Origin: Bacilli bacterium
GTDB lineage: Bacteria; Bacillota_I; Bacilli_A; RFN20; CAG-826
Assembly: GCA_017470115.1 (NCBI GenBank)
Contig: JAFUEZ010000020.1
Coordinates: 1-64,000, forward strand
DNA: 64,000 bases
Reading direction: 5' to 3'
The notes beneath the pieces are model-generated. The model saw nothing but the letters and a program-made list of their open reading frames with translations, did not search any database and had not been told where the DNA came from. How positions within the stretch are numbered: position 1 is the first letter of the stretch; each line of letters opens with the position of its first letter. Below are positions 7,905 to 18,492 of the stretch, piece after piece. A program made the position numbers and the translations under genes.

Positions 7905-10370
7905 ATGAAGAGAAAGACTAAAATTACTCTTAGAGCAACTTCAGCAATTATCTTCGGTTTAGCAGGTTCTATGATTATCTCGTCTTGTGGAGGAACCGGC
8001 GAAACAAAAATCGTAAATAATGCTGCAGTTAATTTAGGTTTCGATTCACAAAAAGGTAATGTTACAGCTAGTGCTACGGAAGGCAGAGCTGGAGATACTG
8101 TTACACTCACAATTACACCAAATAGTGGTTATCAAATAGCTGAAGTTAAAGCAAATAATGAAGTTCTTCAAGGACCAAATTATTCTTTTAAACTTGTCGA
8201 AGGCGTCAATAATGTCTCAGTTACATTTGAAGCAATTGATGTAAAAGTTATCGTTACAGGTGCAAAAAATGGCGTGGTTGGCGATAAAATCCAACTTAAT
8301 GCTATTGTTAGCGGAGATGAAACAAACGCCGTTACATGGAGTGTTGATAATGAACTTTTTGCTAAAGTTAGTGAAACTGGTTTAGTTGAATTACTTTCAA
8401 AAGGAACAGTCACGGTTACTGCAACAAGTAAATTAAATCCAGCGAAAAAATCATCACCAGTTTATATTCAAATTTATTCAGCAACTACAACAACAAAATC
8501 CCTTGAAATTGTTAATTTACCTACAAAAACATCATATAAAGTAGGTGAGCAAACAAGTTTTGAAGGTATTGAGGTTATGGGTTATGAATATGCTCCAGAT
8601 GGTGCAAAAAACTATACTAGTGGTGTTGCATTTAATAAATCACAACTAACATTCTCAGTTGCTGAAGGAACAACTTTATCGACAACTGGCGAACAAACTG
8701 TTAGTGTTACAGCTCCAGGTTATCAAGCTGCAAACTTTACAATTAAAGTTGGAAACAACGTGGTTAGCGAAAGACTTTACGTTGCAAAATATCCAAACAC
8801 AACAAAATATGTTTTAAAAGAAGGCACAAAAGTTACACTTAATACCACTGGTTTAGTCATTAATAAATTGACTTATACCGATGGAGAATTAACTTCAAAT
8901 GTTGCTGTTAATTCTACAGCTTACACATTAAGCATGAAAAATGGTGATGAACTTAAATATGAAGGAACAACTTCAATTTATGTTTATCCAACTGACTCAA
9001 GTGTTGAAGGCACAAGTTTCAATGTTATTTGTTACACAGAAGATTTAACACTTAGAAACTTAATGCAACAACTTCAAACAACACATAATTATCAAGCAGA
9101 AGTCTTAAATAATGTTGGAACAACAAGAGATACAACCGGTTTCCACTATTTAAGAACTTATACTGAAAATTATTACGACGAAGTTACATATCAAAACGTT
9201 TCTGGAACAAATGGTATCGAATTTAACACTGATATTGAAAAAGAACATATTGGTTATGCTAAATTTGAAGATGGAGATACATCAGGTGTTTGTGAATATA
9301 GAGTTGATGAAATCGGCGATATTGTCGGTTCTGTCATCGTTTCTACAGATACTACAAATTGGTGGGATTTCTCATCAAAATTAACAAAACCATTTAGTAT
9401 CTTTAATTTGAATTTATTACCAACAGAAACATTAAATGGAAAATATCTTGTTATAAACGTTGAACAAGTTGAAGGTGATGATGAAAACGGCACACAAACA
9501 CTTCTCAAATATCCTCTTTGTGAACAATTCTTATCATATTGTGGTTGGTCAGGTTCGCTTATCACAATTATGACTAGATTTGTTATCTCAATTACAAACG
9601 ATTATAACTTATCAATGAAAGCTTATTTTGGTAGTTATGGAACAACCGAAATGAAAATTAATGCTTTAGGAAACGCATCAGTTAGATCAGTCGAAAGAGC
9701 ATTAAGAAGCGGAATTACTCCAAGTTATGATGTCCCACAAGAATTATCTCTTGCAAAAGAGGCATTACTTGAAAATAACTATTCAACCCATGGTTATGGT
9801 AATTCAACAGTTACTGCATATTTTAATGAAAAATATTCTTATAAAGTTTCAGGGAAAGTTGGCTATTGCGAACTCGATGATGGAAAAATTTATAAATTTA
9901 CTCAAAACGGCAGTGCATTTAAATTAGGTGAAGTAGTTGAGACAGACGCAACAAGTGTTCCTGAATATTTAGAGAGTTTAGGTAATGTTGGTATTACAAA
10001 TTCTTATCTTAGTTATTCATTTAAGAATGTCTTAGGAACAAATGGTGGTAATTCTTTATTGCACTTGTTCTCAAAACTTCAAAGTTATTCAAGTGATAGT
10101 TCAGTTTATTTTCAATCATATTCAAGGGAATCAACTGATGCTATTTACACTTTATATAGAGAATCTGCTTCAACTGCTGATGCAGAATTGATTTCTTGGT
10201 TTATTGTCAATTTCGAAGAAAATAAGCCTCATACAGTTGAATCAGTTACAGATTGTGAATTCTGGGCAATTAATGATGGTTCAGGTTGGCCAGTTTGCAC
10301 ATCAAATGTTGGAACTACACATGTTTCATGGATCGAAGAAGGAATTGCAGCTGCAAACGCAGCTTTATAA
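7905..10370 (+). CDS. surface lipoprotein paralogous to the previous gene
   Basis: This 821-residue lipoprotein has its lipobox at Cys28 (MIISSCGG). After it comes the same InlB-B-like domain (about 42-110, with NVTASATEG identical to the gene before). A group-2 Ig-like domain (about 112-180) and two Big_3-like segments (PTKTSYKVGEQTSFEGIEV and NTTKYVLKEGTKVTLNTTGL) follow. The C-terminal 450 residues are not recognised. There is no protease motif or wall-anchor signal. The start at 7905 has GAGGAGG upstream. It appears to be a duplicate of the preceding gene that has diverged widely outside the repeat domain. Confidence 0.8.
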   Translation: MKRKTKITLRATSAIIFGLAGSMIISSCGGTGETKIVNNAAVNLGFDSQKGNVTASATEGRAGDTVTLTITPNSGYQIAEVKANNEVLQGPNYSFKLVEGVNNVSVTFEAIDVKVIVTGAKNGVVGDKIQLNAIVSGDETNAVTWSVDNELFAKVSETGLVELLSKGTVTVTATSKLNPAKKSSPVYIQIYSATTTTKSLEIVNLPTKTSYKVGEQTSFEGIEVMGYEYAPDGAKNYTSGVAFNKSQLTFSVAEGTTLSTTGEQTVSVTAPGYQAANFTIKVGNNVVSERLYVAKYPNTTKYVLKEGTKVTLNTTGLVINKLTYTDGELTSNVAVNSTAYTLSMKNGDELKYEGTTSIYVYPTDSSVEGTSFNVICYTEDLTLRNLMQQLQTTHNYQAEVLNNVGTTRDTTGFHYLRTYTENYYDEVTYQNVSGTNGIEFNTDIEKEHIGYAKFEDGDTSGVCEYRVDEIGDIVGSVIVSTDTTNWWDFSSKLTKPFSIFNLNLLPTETLNGKYLVINVEQVEGDDENGTQTLLKYPLCEQFLSYCGWSGSLITIMTRFVISITNDYNLSMKAYFGSYGTTEMKINALGNASVRSVERALRSGITPSYDVPQELSLAKEALLENNYSTHGYGNSTVTAYFNEKYSYKVSGKVGYCELDDGKIYKFTQNGSAFKLGEVVETDATSVPEYLESLGNVGITNSYLSYSFKNVLGTNGGNSLLHLFSKLQSYSSDSSVYFQSYSRESTDAIYTLYRESASTADAELISWFIVNFEENKPHTVESVTDCEFWAINDGSGWPVCTSNVGTTHVSWIEEGIAAANAAL

Positions 10371-10384
10371 GGAGGTGAGGAAAT

Positions 10385-13300
10385 ATGAAAAAGAATAAAT
10401 TAGGTTTATTTGCCCTTGCAGTAGGTGCTCTTGGTTTCCTTGCTTGCTGCTCAAATGGTGAAGTTCAAACATCAAATCCAATTTTAGAAAGAAATACATC
10501 TTTCTTAGTTAACCTTGAAGGTTTATCAACAACACTTGGAGAAGATGGAGTCAAAGTTTCTCAAGATAACTTCATCCAAGCATTAAGAGAAAGAATTGGT
10601 TTTAATTTTAGAGTTGAGCATTCTTATAGTGCAATTAACGTCTTAAAAATTAGAGCTAATGAAGCTGTTAAAGGAATTATTGAATCAATTCCTGGCGTTG
10701 TTAAAGTTTCTGAAAACGCGATGTATAGATTCGGTGATACATTTAATGGTTTAAGAACACAAGCTGAAATTGACGAAGGTTATGTACCTTTAGCAGATCC
10801 AGTTGGTGGAGAAGATGACACATCAGCTGATGAGAATATGTCAGCTGAAACAATGCATGTCCCTCTAACAAATAATGGTGGAGCTGGTTCATTTGTCGCT
10901 ATCTTAGATTCAGGTTTTTATATTGATCACCACGCTTTCAAGAATTTAGAAGGTGAAGGTGCTGCAAAAGCAAGATTCAAATATAATGATTTAAAAGCAT
11001 TAAGTGGTAGTCTTGAAGCAAAAGCCGCAAAAACACTTACTGGTGTTACAGATAGTTATCAAGGTGAACTTGCTGATGGATCACTTTATTACAACTTAAA
11101 AGTTCCTTTCTATTTTGACTATGGTGCAAGTAATTTAAATACAAATGATGATTTCGATGCACTTTCAACAATTTCAGAACACGGAACTCATGTCGCATCA
11201 ATTACTGGCGCTAATGGTACTTATCAAGGTATCGCACCAAATGCACAACTTGCTTTAATGAAAGTTTTCAAAGAAACATTACCACAAAATGGCAGTGCAG
11301 CAGGTGGTGTTGGTGCAGGAGATGAAGATATCCTCCAAGCATTAAACGATTGTGTCCTCTTAAAAGTTGATGCATTCAATATGTCACTTGGTAGTGACCT
11401 TGATGATTTTGGTAACAAATCAACATCAATGTCAGTTATCGATCAATTACAAGCTGCTGGTACACAAGGATGTATTTCAGCAGGTAATGGTGGAAAAGGA
11501 TTATTCTCATCACTTTCTACTTATAAACACTGGTCAACAGAGGCAACAGATACAGGTGTTTTAGGAAGTTATGCATGTAGCGAAACAGCAAATATTATTG
11601 CTTCATCAACAACTCCAAAAGCATTTTATGAAAATGGTCTTCAAATTAATGGCCAAATCGTTGCTTATAATGACCAAGTTTCACACAAAACACAAGCAGA
11701 CATTCCTGAAGATCAACAACAAGTTTTAGCTGATGTACTCAGTGGAGAACTTGAACTTGTTACTGCAGGTGCTGCTGATTCAAATGGTAATTATTACGGT
11801 ACTGATGCTGATTATTCAGCAGTTACAGCAGCATTAGGATCAAATTACTATAAAGGAAAAATAGCTGTTTGTGATAGAGGTAGCAATACCTTCTTAGCAA
11901 AAGCTCAAGCTGCTGCTGAAGCAGGTGCTGCAGCTCTTGTTGTTATCAATAATGACCCAACAGCATATGAATTCAACATGAGAATGAGCTTCACAGATAG
12001 CACAACAAATACTCTTGTTGTTCCTACAATTCCAGTTGTATTTGTTCTTTTCAAAGATAGAGATTTAATTCTCTCTCAAGCAATGGGACAAAACATCGTT
12101 AGAGACGATAACGGAAAAGAAATTTGTAGAACAACATCAGCAAATTTAATTAAAAATAAGATCGCTGATAACCCAGATGCGGGAAAAATGAGTGATTTCT
12201 CCAGTGATGGTGCAGCAAGCGATATGTCAATTATTCCTACTATTTCAACTCCAGGTAGCTCAATTAAAGGTGCTACACTTGGTGAAACAAATTCACTTGG
12301 CGTTGTCGAAAACTTCGAACCAGATAGATATGAATACTTAAGTGGTACATCTATGGCTGCTCCAAACTTTACAGGTATCGTTGCTTTACTTGTTGGTGAA
12401 AGAGAAGCTGCTACTGAAGAAGAAAGAACAGATTACTTAAAGACAATCTCAATGAGAACCATGTCAACAGCTGATCCATATACTTCATCATCAACAAGAT
12501 ATGGAAGTATCAAAGCTAGTGAAGCTACAGCTACAGATGGTTCAAAAGTTACAATTTACACTCCAGAAGTTGAAGTTGATGAAGTTGCAAAATATTCACC
12601 ACGTAAACAAGGTGCTGGTATTGTAAATGCAGCCGAAGCAATTGGTTCAAAAGTTTATATTGAAGGTTTAGAACCAAATGAAGACGGAAGTTATGATGGT
12701 GCTAAAGGTAATAAATTTGGCAAGATTGAGTTAAGAAATAACGACCTTATTAAAGAAGGAAAGATTAAACTTGGCTTCAGACTTCATAACGAAGGATTTA
12801 ATGGCACATACCAAGTTAAATTAAATGTCCAAGCTTCACAAATTTCTGATTATCACAATCACGATAACCAACTTGCAAATTATGTTGGTAGCGATGCTAA
12901 ATTCGAAGGTGCTAAGATTCAAACAGCTTATGATAGAGTTTTAGAAGATAATATCGATTTAGGTACAATCGCACTCTCAAGTAGTGAAACAGTAAAAGAT
13001 GTCATTCTTGAAACACACGAATTAAGTAGTGAATCAAAAGAATACCTTAAAGGATTTGAAAATGGCGCATTTATCGAAGGTTATCTTACTTTAACACCAG
13101 TTGGTGTTGAACCAGATGATGATAATCCAGAACTTAATGTTCCTTACCTTGGATTCTATGGTGATTATGCACAAGCAGAAGCAATTGAAGCATTTGATTT
13201 CGAAAAGAAAGAAAAATATGATGTCAAGAATGCTCCTGATGGAAAACTTTACGGAAGTGATTTAGTTGACTTCTTAGGTACAAAATCATATGGCTTATCA

Positions 13301-14659
13301 TTTATTGATACAGGTTCTATGATTGCTGGTGATAGTTTTGAAAGATTCCAAGAAAACGATAGAAAATCTAGTGTTACAACTAACTCAGATAACTTCTATA
13401 ACTTCGGTCAACAATTAACCACAAGTTATGATGAAGATGCAGATCAATACACAATCTATGTTGGTGGTGCAAATACTGATGTTCTTTACATTCAAGAATT
13501 CGTCTATCGTTCCGTCCAAAGTGCAAATGTCTCAATTTATGATTCAATTGGCACAAGAGTTAAGAATGTTCCTATTACAGATTTATTAAGAGGAACATCA
13601 TACTTATTTAAATCACATGTTACATCAAGTTACATTAGTGGTAGAGAATTAGTCCATAGAGGCTATGCTGAAATTCCATTATATTCTGATTCAGGTTATA
13701 AACTTGCTAGTGGAACATATAAGATGGAATTCACACATAATCTTGTTTATGGATCAACACAAAAGAAGACATATAAGTTAGTTATCGATGGTGATGCACC
13801 AACACTTCTCTATAGAAGTATATTCGATAACAATGGTGTAAAAACACTTAGACTTAAATTCTCTGAAATCTATATTCCTGATGAAACAAAAGTCCACGTA
13901 AATGCTGACCAAACCGCATTTACAATGACAAAAGCAAGTGATGGCTATATCATTGATATCCCACTTGAAAATGCTTACCTTAATGGTAAATTATTCGTTT
14001 CAATTTACGATTCAACTTACAATTATGCTTCTATTATGATTAATGAAGGCGAACTTGAAGGTGGATTAGCAATTGAAAGTAGTAGATTAGGTTATGGTTC
14101 AACATATTCCTACTCTAGAAGAGTCAATGAAACAAGCAGAAATATCTCTTACATCTATGAAGTTAGTGCTAAAGACGCTAGAGGTAATGCAATCGATTTA
14201 GATTTATATAACGCTGTTGTTTCATTTGATAGAAAGATCAACCCAACATTCCAAGTTTATGAAATGGTTGATGATGGAAATGGCAATCTTGTTAAGGGTG
14301 CATTAATTGCTAACCAAAATACAAGAGGTGTCAGAGTTGATGATTCCACATTAAGAATCTCAACAAGAGCTACACGTTTCTTGGTCCAAGATACAGGTAG
14401 CAAAACAACCCCATATATTAACGTCCAAAACGCTACTGTTACTTATGAAGCATCTCCAGAACATGGTAAAGTTTACCTTGATAAAGAAGTAGGTGCAGAA
14501 GGTGATAGAGCTACAATTTATGCCCTTCCAGACAAAGGTTATAAAGTTGGTTCAGTTACTGTTAATGGTCTTGAAATTCAAGCTGATGAAAATGGTAATT
14601 ACGCATTTGTCCTTGCAAAAGGAAATAATGTTGTAGTTGTTACATTTGTTGAAGCTTAA
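10385..14659 (+). CDS. subtilisin-like (S8) cell-envelope protease, lactocepin-like lipoprotein
   Basis: This 1424-residue protein begins with a lipoprotein signal (Cys21, GFLACC) and an I9-like propeptide region (about 35-115). The catalytic triad is complete: Asp175 (AILDSGFYIDHH), His266 (EHGTHVASITG) and Ser656 (LSGTSMAAPNFTG). A protease-associated (PA) domain is inserted at about 455-560. Beyond residue 750 lie Fn3/A-domain-like beta segments, as in lactocepin and C5a peptidase. The last 70 residues are an InlB-B-like domain like those near the N-termini of the two genes upstream. GGAGGTGAGG precedes the start by a few bases. It is 14 bases after the previous gene, so it is in the same operon. 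It would supply peptides to the Opp systems downstream. Confidence 0.92.
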   Translation: MKKNKLGLFALAVGALGFLACCSNGEVQTSNPILERNTSFLVNLEGLSTTLGEDGVKVSQDNFIQALRERIGFNFRVEHSYSAINVLKIRANEAVKGIIESIPGVVKVSENAMYRFGDTFNGLRTQAEIDEGYVPLADPVGGEDDTSADENMSAETMHVPLTNNGGAGSFVAILDSGFYIDHHAFKNLEGEGAAKARFKYNDLKALSGSLEAKAAKTLTGVTDSYQGELADGSLYYNLKVPFYFDYGASNLNTNDDFDALSTISEHGTHVASITGANGTYQGIAPNAQLALMKVFKETLPQNGSAAGGVGAGDEDILQALNDCVLLKVDAFNMSLGSDLDDFGNKSTSMSVIDQLQAAGTQGCISAGNGGKGLFSSLSTYKHWSTEATDTGVLGSYACSETANIIASSTTPKAFYENGLQINGQIVAYNDQVSHKTQADIPEDQQQVLADVLSGELELVTAGAADSNGNYYGTDADYSAVTAALGSNYYKGKIAVCDRGSNTFLAKAQAAAEAGAAALVVINNDPTAYEFNMRMSFTDSTTNTLVVPTIPVVFVLFKDRDLILSQAMGQNIVRDDNGKEICRTTSANLIKNKIADNPDAGKMSDFSSDGAASDMSIIPTISTPGSSIKGATLGETNSLGVVENFEPDRYEYLSGTSMAAPNFTGIVALLVGEREAATEEERTDYLKTISMRTMSTADPYTSSSTRYGSIKASEATATDGSKVTIYTPEVEVDEVAKYSPRKQGAGIVNAAEAIGSKVYIEGLEPNEDGSYDGAKGNKFGKIELRNNDLIKEGKIKLGFRLHNEGFNGTYQVKLNVQASQISDYHNHDNQLANYVGSDAKFEGAKIQTAYDRVLEDNIDLGTIALSSSETVKDVILETHELSSESKEYLKGFENGAFIEGYLTLTPVGVEPDDDNPELNVPYLGFYGDYAQAEAIEAFDFEKKEKYDVKNAPDGKLYGSDLVDFLGTKSYGLSFIDTGSMIAGDSFERFQENDRKSSVTTNSDNFYNFGQQLTTSYDEDADQYTIYVGGANTDVLYIQEFVYRSVQSANVSIYDSIGTRVKNVPITDLLRGTSYLFKSHVTSSYISGRELVHRGYAEIPLYSDSGYKLASGTYKMEFTHNLVYGSTQKKTYKLVIDGDAPTLLYRSIFDNNGVKTLRLKFSEIYIPDETKVHVNADQTAFTMTKASDGYIIDIPLENAYLNGKLFVSIYDSTYNYASIMINEGELEGGLAIESSRLGYGSTYSYSRRVNETSRNISYIYEVSAKDARGNAIDLDLYNAVVSFDRKINPTFQVYEMVDDGNGNLVKGALIANQNTRGVRVDDSTLRISTRATRFLVQDTGSKTTPYINVQNATVTYEASPEHGKVYLDKEVGAEGDRATIYALPDKGYKVGSVTVNGLEIQADENGNYAFVLAKGNNVVVVTFVEA

Positions 14660-14669
14660 TTGACAATTT

Positions 14670-14700
14670 GTAGGTGCCTAGAAATCTACTAGGCACCTAC
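14670..14700 (+). terminator. Strong hairpin after the subtilase gene
   Basis: GTAGGTGCCTAG / CTAGGCACCTAC is a perfect 12-bp stem with a seven-base loop, ten bases after the stop. The next bases are TAAAAAAC, so there is no T-tract. It may be a 3' stabiliser or a weak terminator that lets transcription reach the DUF3899 gene. Confidence 0.6.
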
Positions 14701-14738
14701 TAAAAAACTACTAAATTAGAAGGAATTTTTAAAAATAT

Positions 14739-15152
14739 ATGGAATTTGCAGACTTTTTTAAAAAATATGGTGTTAAATTTCTTATATCTATTGCAATAGA
14801 ATTAACGTTCTTTCTTATATATTATTTAGTGTTTAATAAGACTATAGTGGGTGCTTGTGATGGCCTATTTATAGCAGGAATGATTGCTTTTGCAGCTGGT
14901 ACATTCTCAATCATTACTAATTTAGAATTCCTTGATATATTCGCTTATAGCTTCTTAAAGATGTTCTCGCATATCTCACCAAACAAAATGAAGCATATCG
15001 CTCAAATGAATGGAAGATATGAATATAGCAAGGCAAAAGAAGAAAGAAGAAAAGATAATAGATTCGTATTTCTTAGTTACTACGCATCTAGTATCTTGTT
15101 CTTAATTCCAGCGTTAATTATCTTTATTTATATAAAGATATCAATTGCTTAA
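14739..15152 (+). CDS. DUF3899 family membrane protein
   Basis: This 137-residue integral membrane protein has about three hydrophobic helices, near 12-32, 38-60 and 112-135, and a charged loop between the last two (KAKEERRKDNRF). The pattern DGLFIAGMIAFAAGTFSIIT fits the DUF3899 family, which is often found beside peptide ABC transporters. Its function is unknown. It lies 56 bp before oppA1, and a paralogue lies just before the second opp operon, which suggests a role tied to the transporter. Confidence 0.75.
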   Translation: MEFADFFKKYGVKFLISIAIELTFFLIYYLVFNKTIVGACDGLFIAGMIAFAAGTFSIITNLEFLDIFAYSFLKMFSHISPNKMKHIAQMNGRYEYSKAKEERRKDNRFVFLSYYASSILFLIPALIIFIYIKISIA

Positions 15153-15158
15153 TAATAG

Positions 15159-15183
15159 AAAAACATATAGTATATGTTTATCC
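15159..15183 (+). promoter_or_regulatory. Palindromic hairpin upstream of oppA1
   Basis: AAACATATA-G-TATATGTTT is a nearly perfect palindrome 25-30 bases before the oppA1 start. It may be a weak leader hairpin or an operator. It is AT-rich, so chance is possible. Confidence 0.35.
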
Positions 15184-15208
15184 AAAATTTAGATGGAGGT
15201 AAAAAGAT

Positions 15209-18200
15209 ATGAAACACAAGAAATATCTATTCGCATTAAGTGCTATTTTGCTCTTAGGCATGCCATTAGCTTCATGTGGAGGTAACGATACCCCAACAAT
15301 TGATCCTGATGACCCATCAGGTCCAGATGATCCAGTTGGTCCAGATACTCCAGATACACCTGATGAAGATTTAACAAAAGTTGCTTCATTTACAGTTGCT
15401 TTAAGTGGTGCTGATCAAATTTATGTTGGTGAATCAGTTTATGTTACATGTCACGCTGAAAACTCAAAAGGTCAAGAAGTTACAGGAAATTATACATATC
15501 AAGTAACTGAAGGTGCCGATTTCATTTCTGTTGATACAAACGGTAAAGTTGTTGGTAAAGCTTCAGGAACTGGTAAAGTCACTGTTAGAGTTAGAAATGG
15601 TGTTGAAGGCTTAACAGCACAAACAATTACTGTTACTGTTTTAAGTGTGCCAGATAAAGCAGTCGGTGCATTTAACTATGTTGGTAAAACTTATGAAGAA
15701 AAATTAGACATTTTAGGAAAACTTGAAAAATATGTTGTTGATAACCACTTAACTGGTATCACACTTTTCCAAAATGGTGGTTATGTTATGTATAGTAGCC
15801 GTATTAATAAACCTACAAATACATATATCACAGGTTATGGATTTGGTATTTTAACTGAAGGTACCATTACTAAACCAATGACAGCAGAACAAGAATCAAA
15901 CGAAGCTTGGAGAGAATATTATCACTCATATGCTGGTACAAATAATAAGAGAAAATTCAACTATCTTGATGATGATGGTAGTGAATCAAGTGATCTTTAT
16001 AGTTATGTTGCTTCAACTTTATATAACACAAAGATGAACGCTACAAAAGATGGCTATGAATATTTCCCACATTTAGCAAAACCATCACCAAAAACTATTC
16101 AATATAATGGTAAAACCATTACAGCTTATGAAGATAAAGATGCTGAAAAAGGTAAAGTTAGACCAATTGCTTTAAACAAGAATAGTTTAGGCTTAGCTTC
16201 TAAATATAGAGTCTATGTTAGAACTGGAAAGAGCGATGGTATTGCTTATAACACATTAAGTAATAAAAAATATAATTTCACCGATTCAAAAGGTGTTGCT
16301 CACCAAGATTATTCATTCAAGGGCAGATTACTTGAACTTGAAGACTACATTACACCATATAGAGTCCTTTTAAATGGCAAAATCCACTTAAAGAGAATGA
16401 CTGATATGATTTCTGATACCAGTGATTCAACTCTTAAAGGTGCAAAAGCATTTAATAGTGCATCAACTGGTAACTCAAACATCGACCAAATGAAGACACA
16501 ATTCGACAACATGGTCGGATTAAAGACTGGTGAAGATACTTATGGTGAATATATTGATTTCGAATTCAACAATCAATTAACAGCTTTCTCAGCAATGCAA
16601 GCTGTTTCAAGTACACTTGTTTCTCCATTCCCTGCGGATTTCATTAGAGCAATTGCTCCAGATCAAACAGAAGCAAATATCTATCAATCTGGTATGAAAG
16701 ATGCTTATGGTACAGTCAATAAAACAAATGACTCAATTACCCCAGTTGATAACCTCTTATCAGTTGGTCCATACGTTCTTGAAGAAGCTCAATCTCAATA
16801 TAACGTATATAAAAAGAATGAACTTTATAAAGAATGGGATGCAAATAATCAACTTTTAACAGGTAGATACAATGTTAAAGGTCTTAAATTAATGTATTTA
16901 CAAGGTGCATCAAGCGATCCAAACCTTGCATTTACAAATTACTTCTTAAAAGACATGATCGATGCATGTTCAATTCCTAAGGATTACATTCAACAATATG
17001 TTAATGACTCACGTACAACTAAGACAGAAGGTTCATCAACATTTAAATTGAATGTTAACTCATCGACCCAAGCCGAATGGAATGATAGATTCAAAGATCC
17101 AGAGAAACAAGCAACATATAACGCAACTGGTTCTTATAAAGTCAAACCATTAATGAGCAATGATAACTTCCTTAATGCATTAAGTTTTGCTATCGATAGA
17201 AAGAATTTTGCTGAAAATAGAGGTAACATTCCTTCACAAGATTACTTTGCTCCTGCATATCTTTGGGAACCAGAAGAAGGTAAATCATATGACGATACTC
17301 CTCAACACAAAGCAGTTTTAGCCGATTATTCACCAGAAACTTATGGTTACAACGAAGAATTAGCTGTTAAATTATTCGATGCTGCAATTAAAGAAGAAGT
17401 TGAAGTTAATGAAAGTTATCCAGGTTATAGTTCTAGCGAAGAAATCAAGATTTCTTGGATGAACACAACTGACCCTAAAGAATATGGTAACGATATTATT
17501 GGTTACTGGAATACAGCATTCCAAAAAACAAATGCTTATAAGACAGGTTTCAGAATTAACTTCACACAAGATGAAGGTAATAGTGATTATCAAGTCGTTT
17601 ATGACACAATGAGATCTGGTATGTTTGATTTAGGATTTGGTTCTATTTCAGGTATGACAAGTGACCCACTTGGTTTCATGGAAGTCTTAAAGAGTGATAA
17701 CTCTTCAGGATTTACACTTAACTATGGTATGGATACATCAACGATTGCTGAAGATGGCAGTAATGCTATTATCTATGATGGTAAAACATGGAGTTTTGAT
17801 GGCTTATGGGCTGCTTCAAAAACAGGTGCAATCATTGGTAGTGATAGTAAAACAGTTGCTACACCAGTTACAGTAAAACAAGCTGGTACAGGTACTCAAT
17901 CATTCACAATCAATTCAACTGCATGTCAAAGAATCGCTCTTGATTTAGAAGTTGCTGCTGCCGCGCAACAAGCCGCATTCAAGATCTTTGAAAACGATGA
18001 AGTTAAAAATGAAGCTTATGTTACAGCAAGTATCTCTTACAAGAAAGGTTCAGCAACAGAAACAGCTGCTGTTAACTTCTATTATGGCGATAATGCAAAT
18101 TCATCATTCTTTGCTCCAAGAGCAGGAGATGTTGATGAAAATGGTTACTTTGGTAAAGAAGAAGACGATGGTGTTGGTAGATTCTATGTTAATGTTCCTA

Positions 18201-18361
18201 TGATATTAACTTCAGAAATCACTAATGGCCAAGTCAGCGAAACAATCTTATGGAAAGATATTACTTCACTTAACATCACAGTTACATACTACATGGAGAT
18301 TGAAGGTATCGCTGTTGCAAGTTCATTAACAACACAAGCAATTCAATTATCAAATCAATAA
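15209..18361 (+). CDS. oppA: oligopeptide ABC transporter substrate-binding lipoprotein (OppA-like, copy 1)
   Basis: This is a 1050-residue lipoprotein (Cys23, PLASCGG), about twice the usual OppA length. It starts with a Pro/Asp-rich linker and a group-2 Ig-like domain (about 55-145). A family-5 solute-binding fold follows (for example VDNLLSVGPYVLEEAQSQYN and SFAIDRKNFAENRG). Near residue 830 a stretch (SSGFTLNYGMDTS) is shared with copy 2. A C-terminal beta-rich extension is not recognised. The start has GGAGG upstream. It should capture extracellular peptides and pass them to the permease encoded next. A terminator after it suggests that the binding protein is made in excess over the permeases. 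Confidence 0.9.
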   Translation: MKHKKYLFALSAILLLGMPLASCGGNDTPTIDPDDPSGPDDPVGPDTPDTPDEDLTKVASFTVALSGADQIYVGESVYVTCHAENSKGQEVTGNYTYQVTEGADFISVDTNGKVVGKASGTGKVTVRVRNGVEGLTAQTITVTVLSVPDKAVGAFNYVGKTYEEKLDILGKLEKYVVDNHLTGITLFQNGGYVMYSSRINKPTNTYITGYGFGILTEGTITKPMTAEQESNEAWREYYHSYAGTNNKRKFNYLDDDGSESSDLYSYVASTLYNTKMNATKDGYEYFPHLAKPSPKTIQYNGKTITAYEDKDAEKGKVRPIALNKNSLGLASKYRVYVRTGKSDGIAYNTLSNKKYNFTDSKGVAHQDYSFKGRLLELEDYITPYRVLLNGKIHLKRMTDMISDTSDSTLKGAKAFNSASTGNSNIDQMKTQFDNMVGLKTGEDTYGEYIDFEFNNQLTAFSAMQAVSSTLVSPFPADFIRAIAPDQTEANIYQSGMKDAYGTVNKTNDSITPVDNLLSVGPYVLEEAQSQYNVYKKNELYKEWDANNQLLTGRYNVKGLKLMYLQGASSDPNLAFTNYFLKDMIDACSIPKDYIQQYVNDSRTTKTEGSSTFKLNVNSSTQAEWNDRFKDPEKQATYNATGSYKVKPLMSNDNFLNALSFAIDRKNFAENRGNIPSQDYFAPAYLWEPEEGKSYDDTPQHKAVLADYSPETYGYNEELAVKLFDAAIKEEVEVNESYPGYSSSEEIKISWMNTTDPKEYGNDIIGYWNTAFQKTNAYKTGFRINFTQDEGNSDYQVVYDTMRSGMFDLGFGSISGMTSDPLGFMEVLKSDNSSGFTLNYGMDTSTIAEDGSNAIIYDGKTWSFDGLWAASKTGAIIGSDSKTVATPVTVKQAGTGTQSFTINSTACQRIALDLEVAAAAQQAAFKIFENDEVKNEAYVTASISYKKGSATETAAVNFYYGDNANSSFFAPRAGDVDENGYFGKEEDDGVGRFYVNVPMILTSEITNGQVSETILWKDITSLNITVTYYMEIEGIAVASSLTTQAIQLSNQ

Positions 18362-18406
18362 AATAAACAAAAATACTTGAGATTTGCAAGGTTTTTGGCA
18401 AAAAAG

Positions 18407-18435
18407 ATTAGCGTGTTAATACACGCTAATTTTTT
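18407..18435 (+). terminator. Terminator between oppA1 and oppB1
   Basis: ATTAGCGTGT-taat-ACACGCTAAT is a 10-bp stem followed by TTTTT. It lies inside the transporter cluster, 46 bp after oppA1. It is probably a partial terminator that lowers permease expression. Confidence 0.9.
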
Positions 18436-18492
18436 GTTATATACTTTTTATTTTAATTGTAGTAAAATCTATAAGATTTTAAGGGGAAAAAT

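Noticed and set aside
7823-8110. 95-residue minus-strand frame with hydrophobic residues
   Set aside because: It lies antisense to the start and signal peptide of a clear lipoprotein gene and has no ribosome site.
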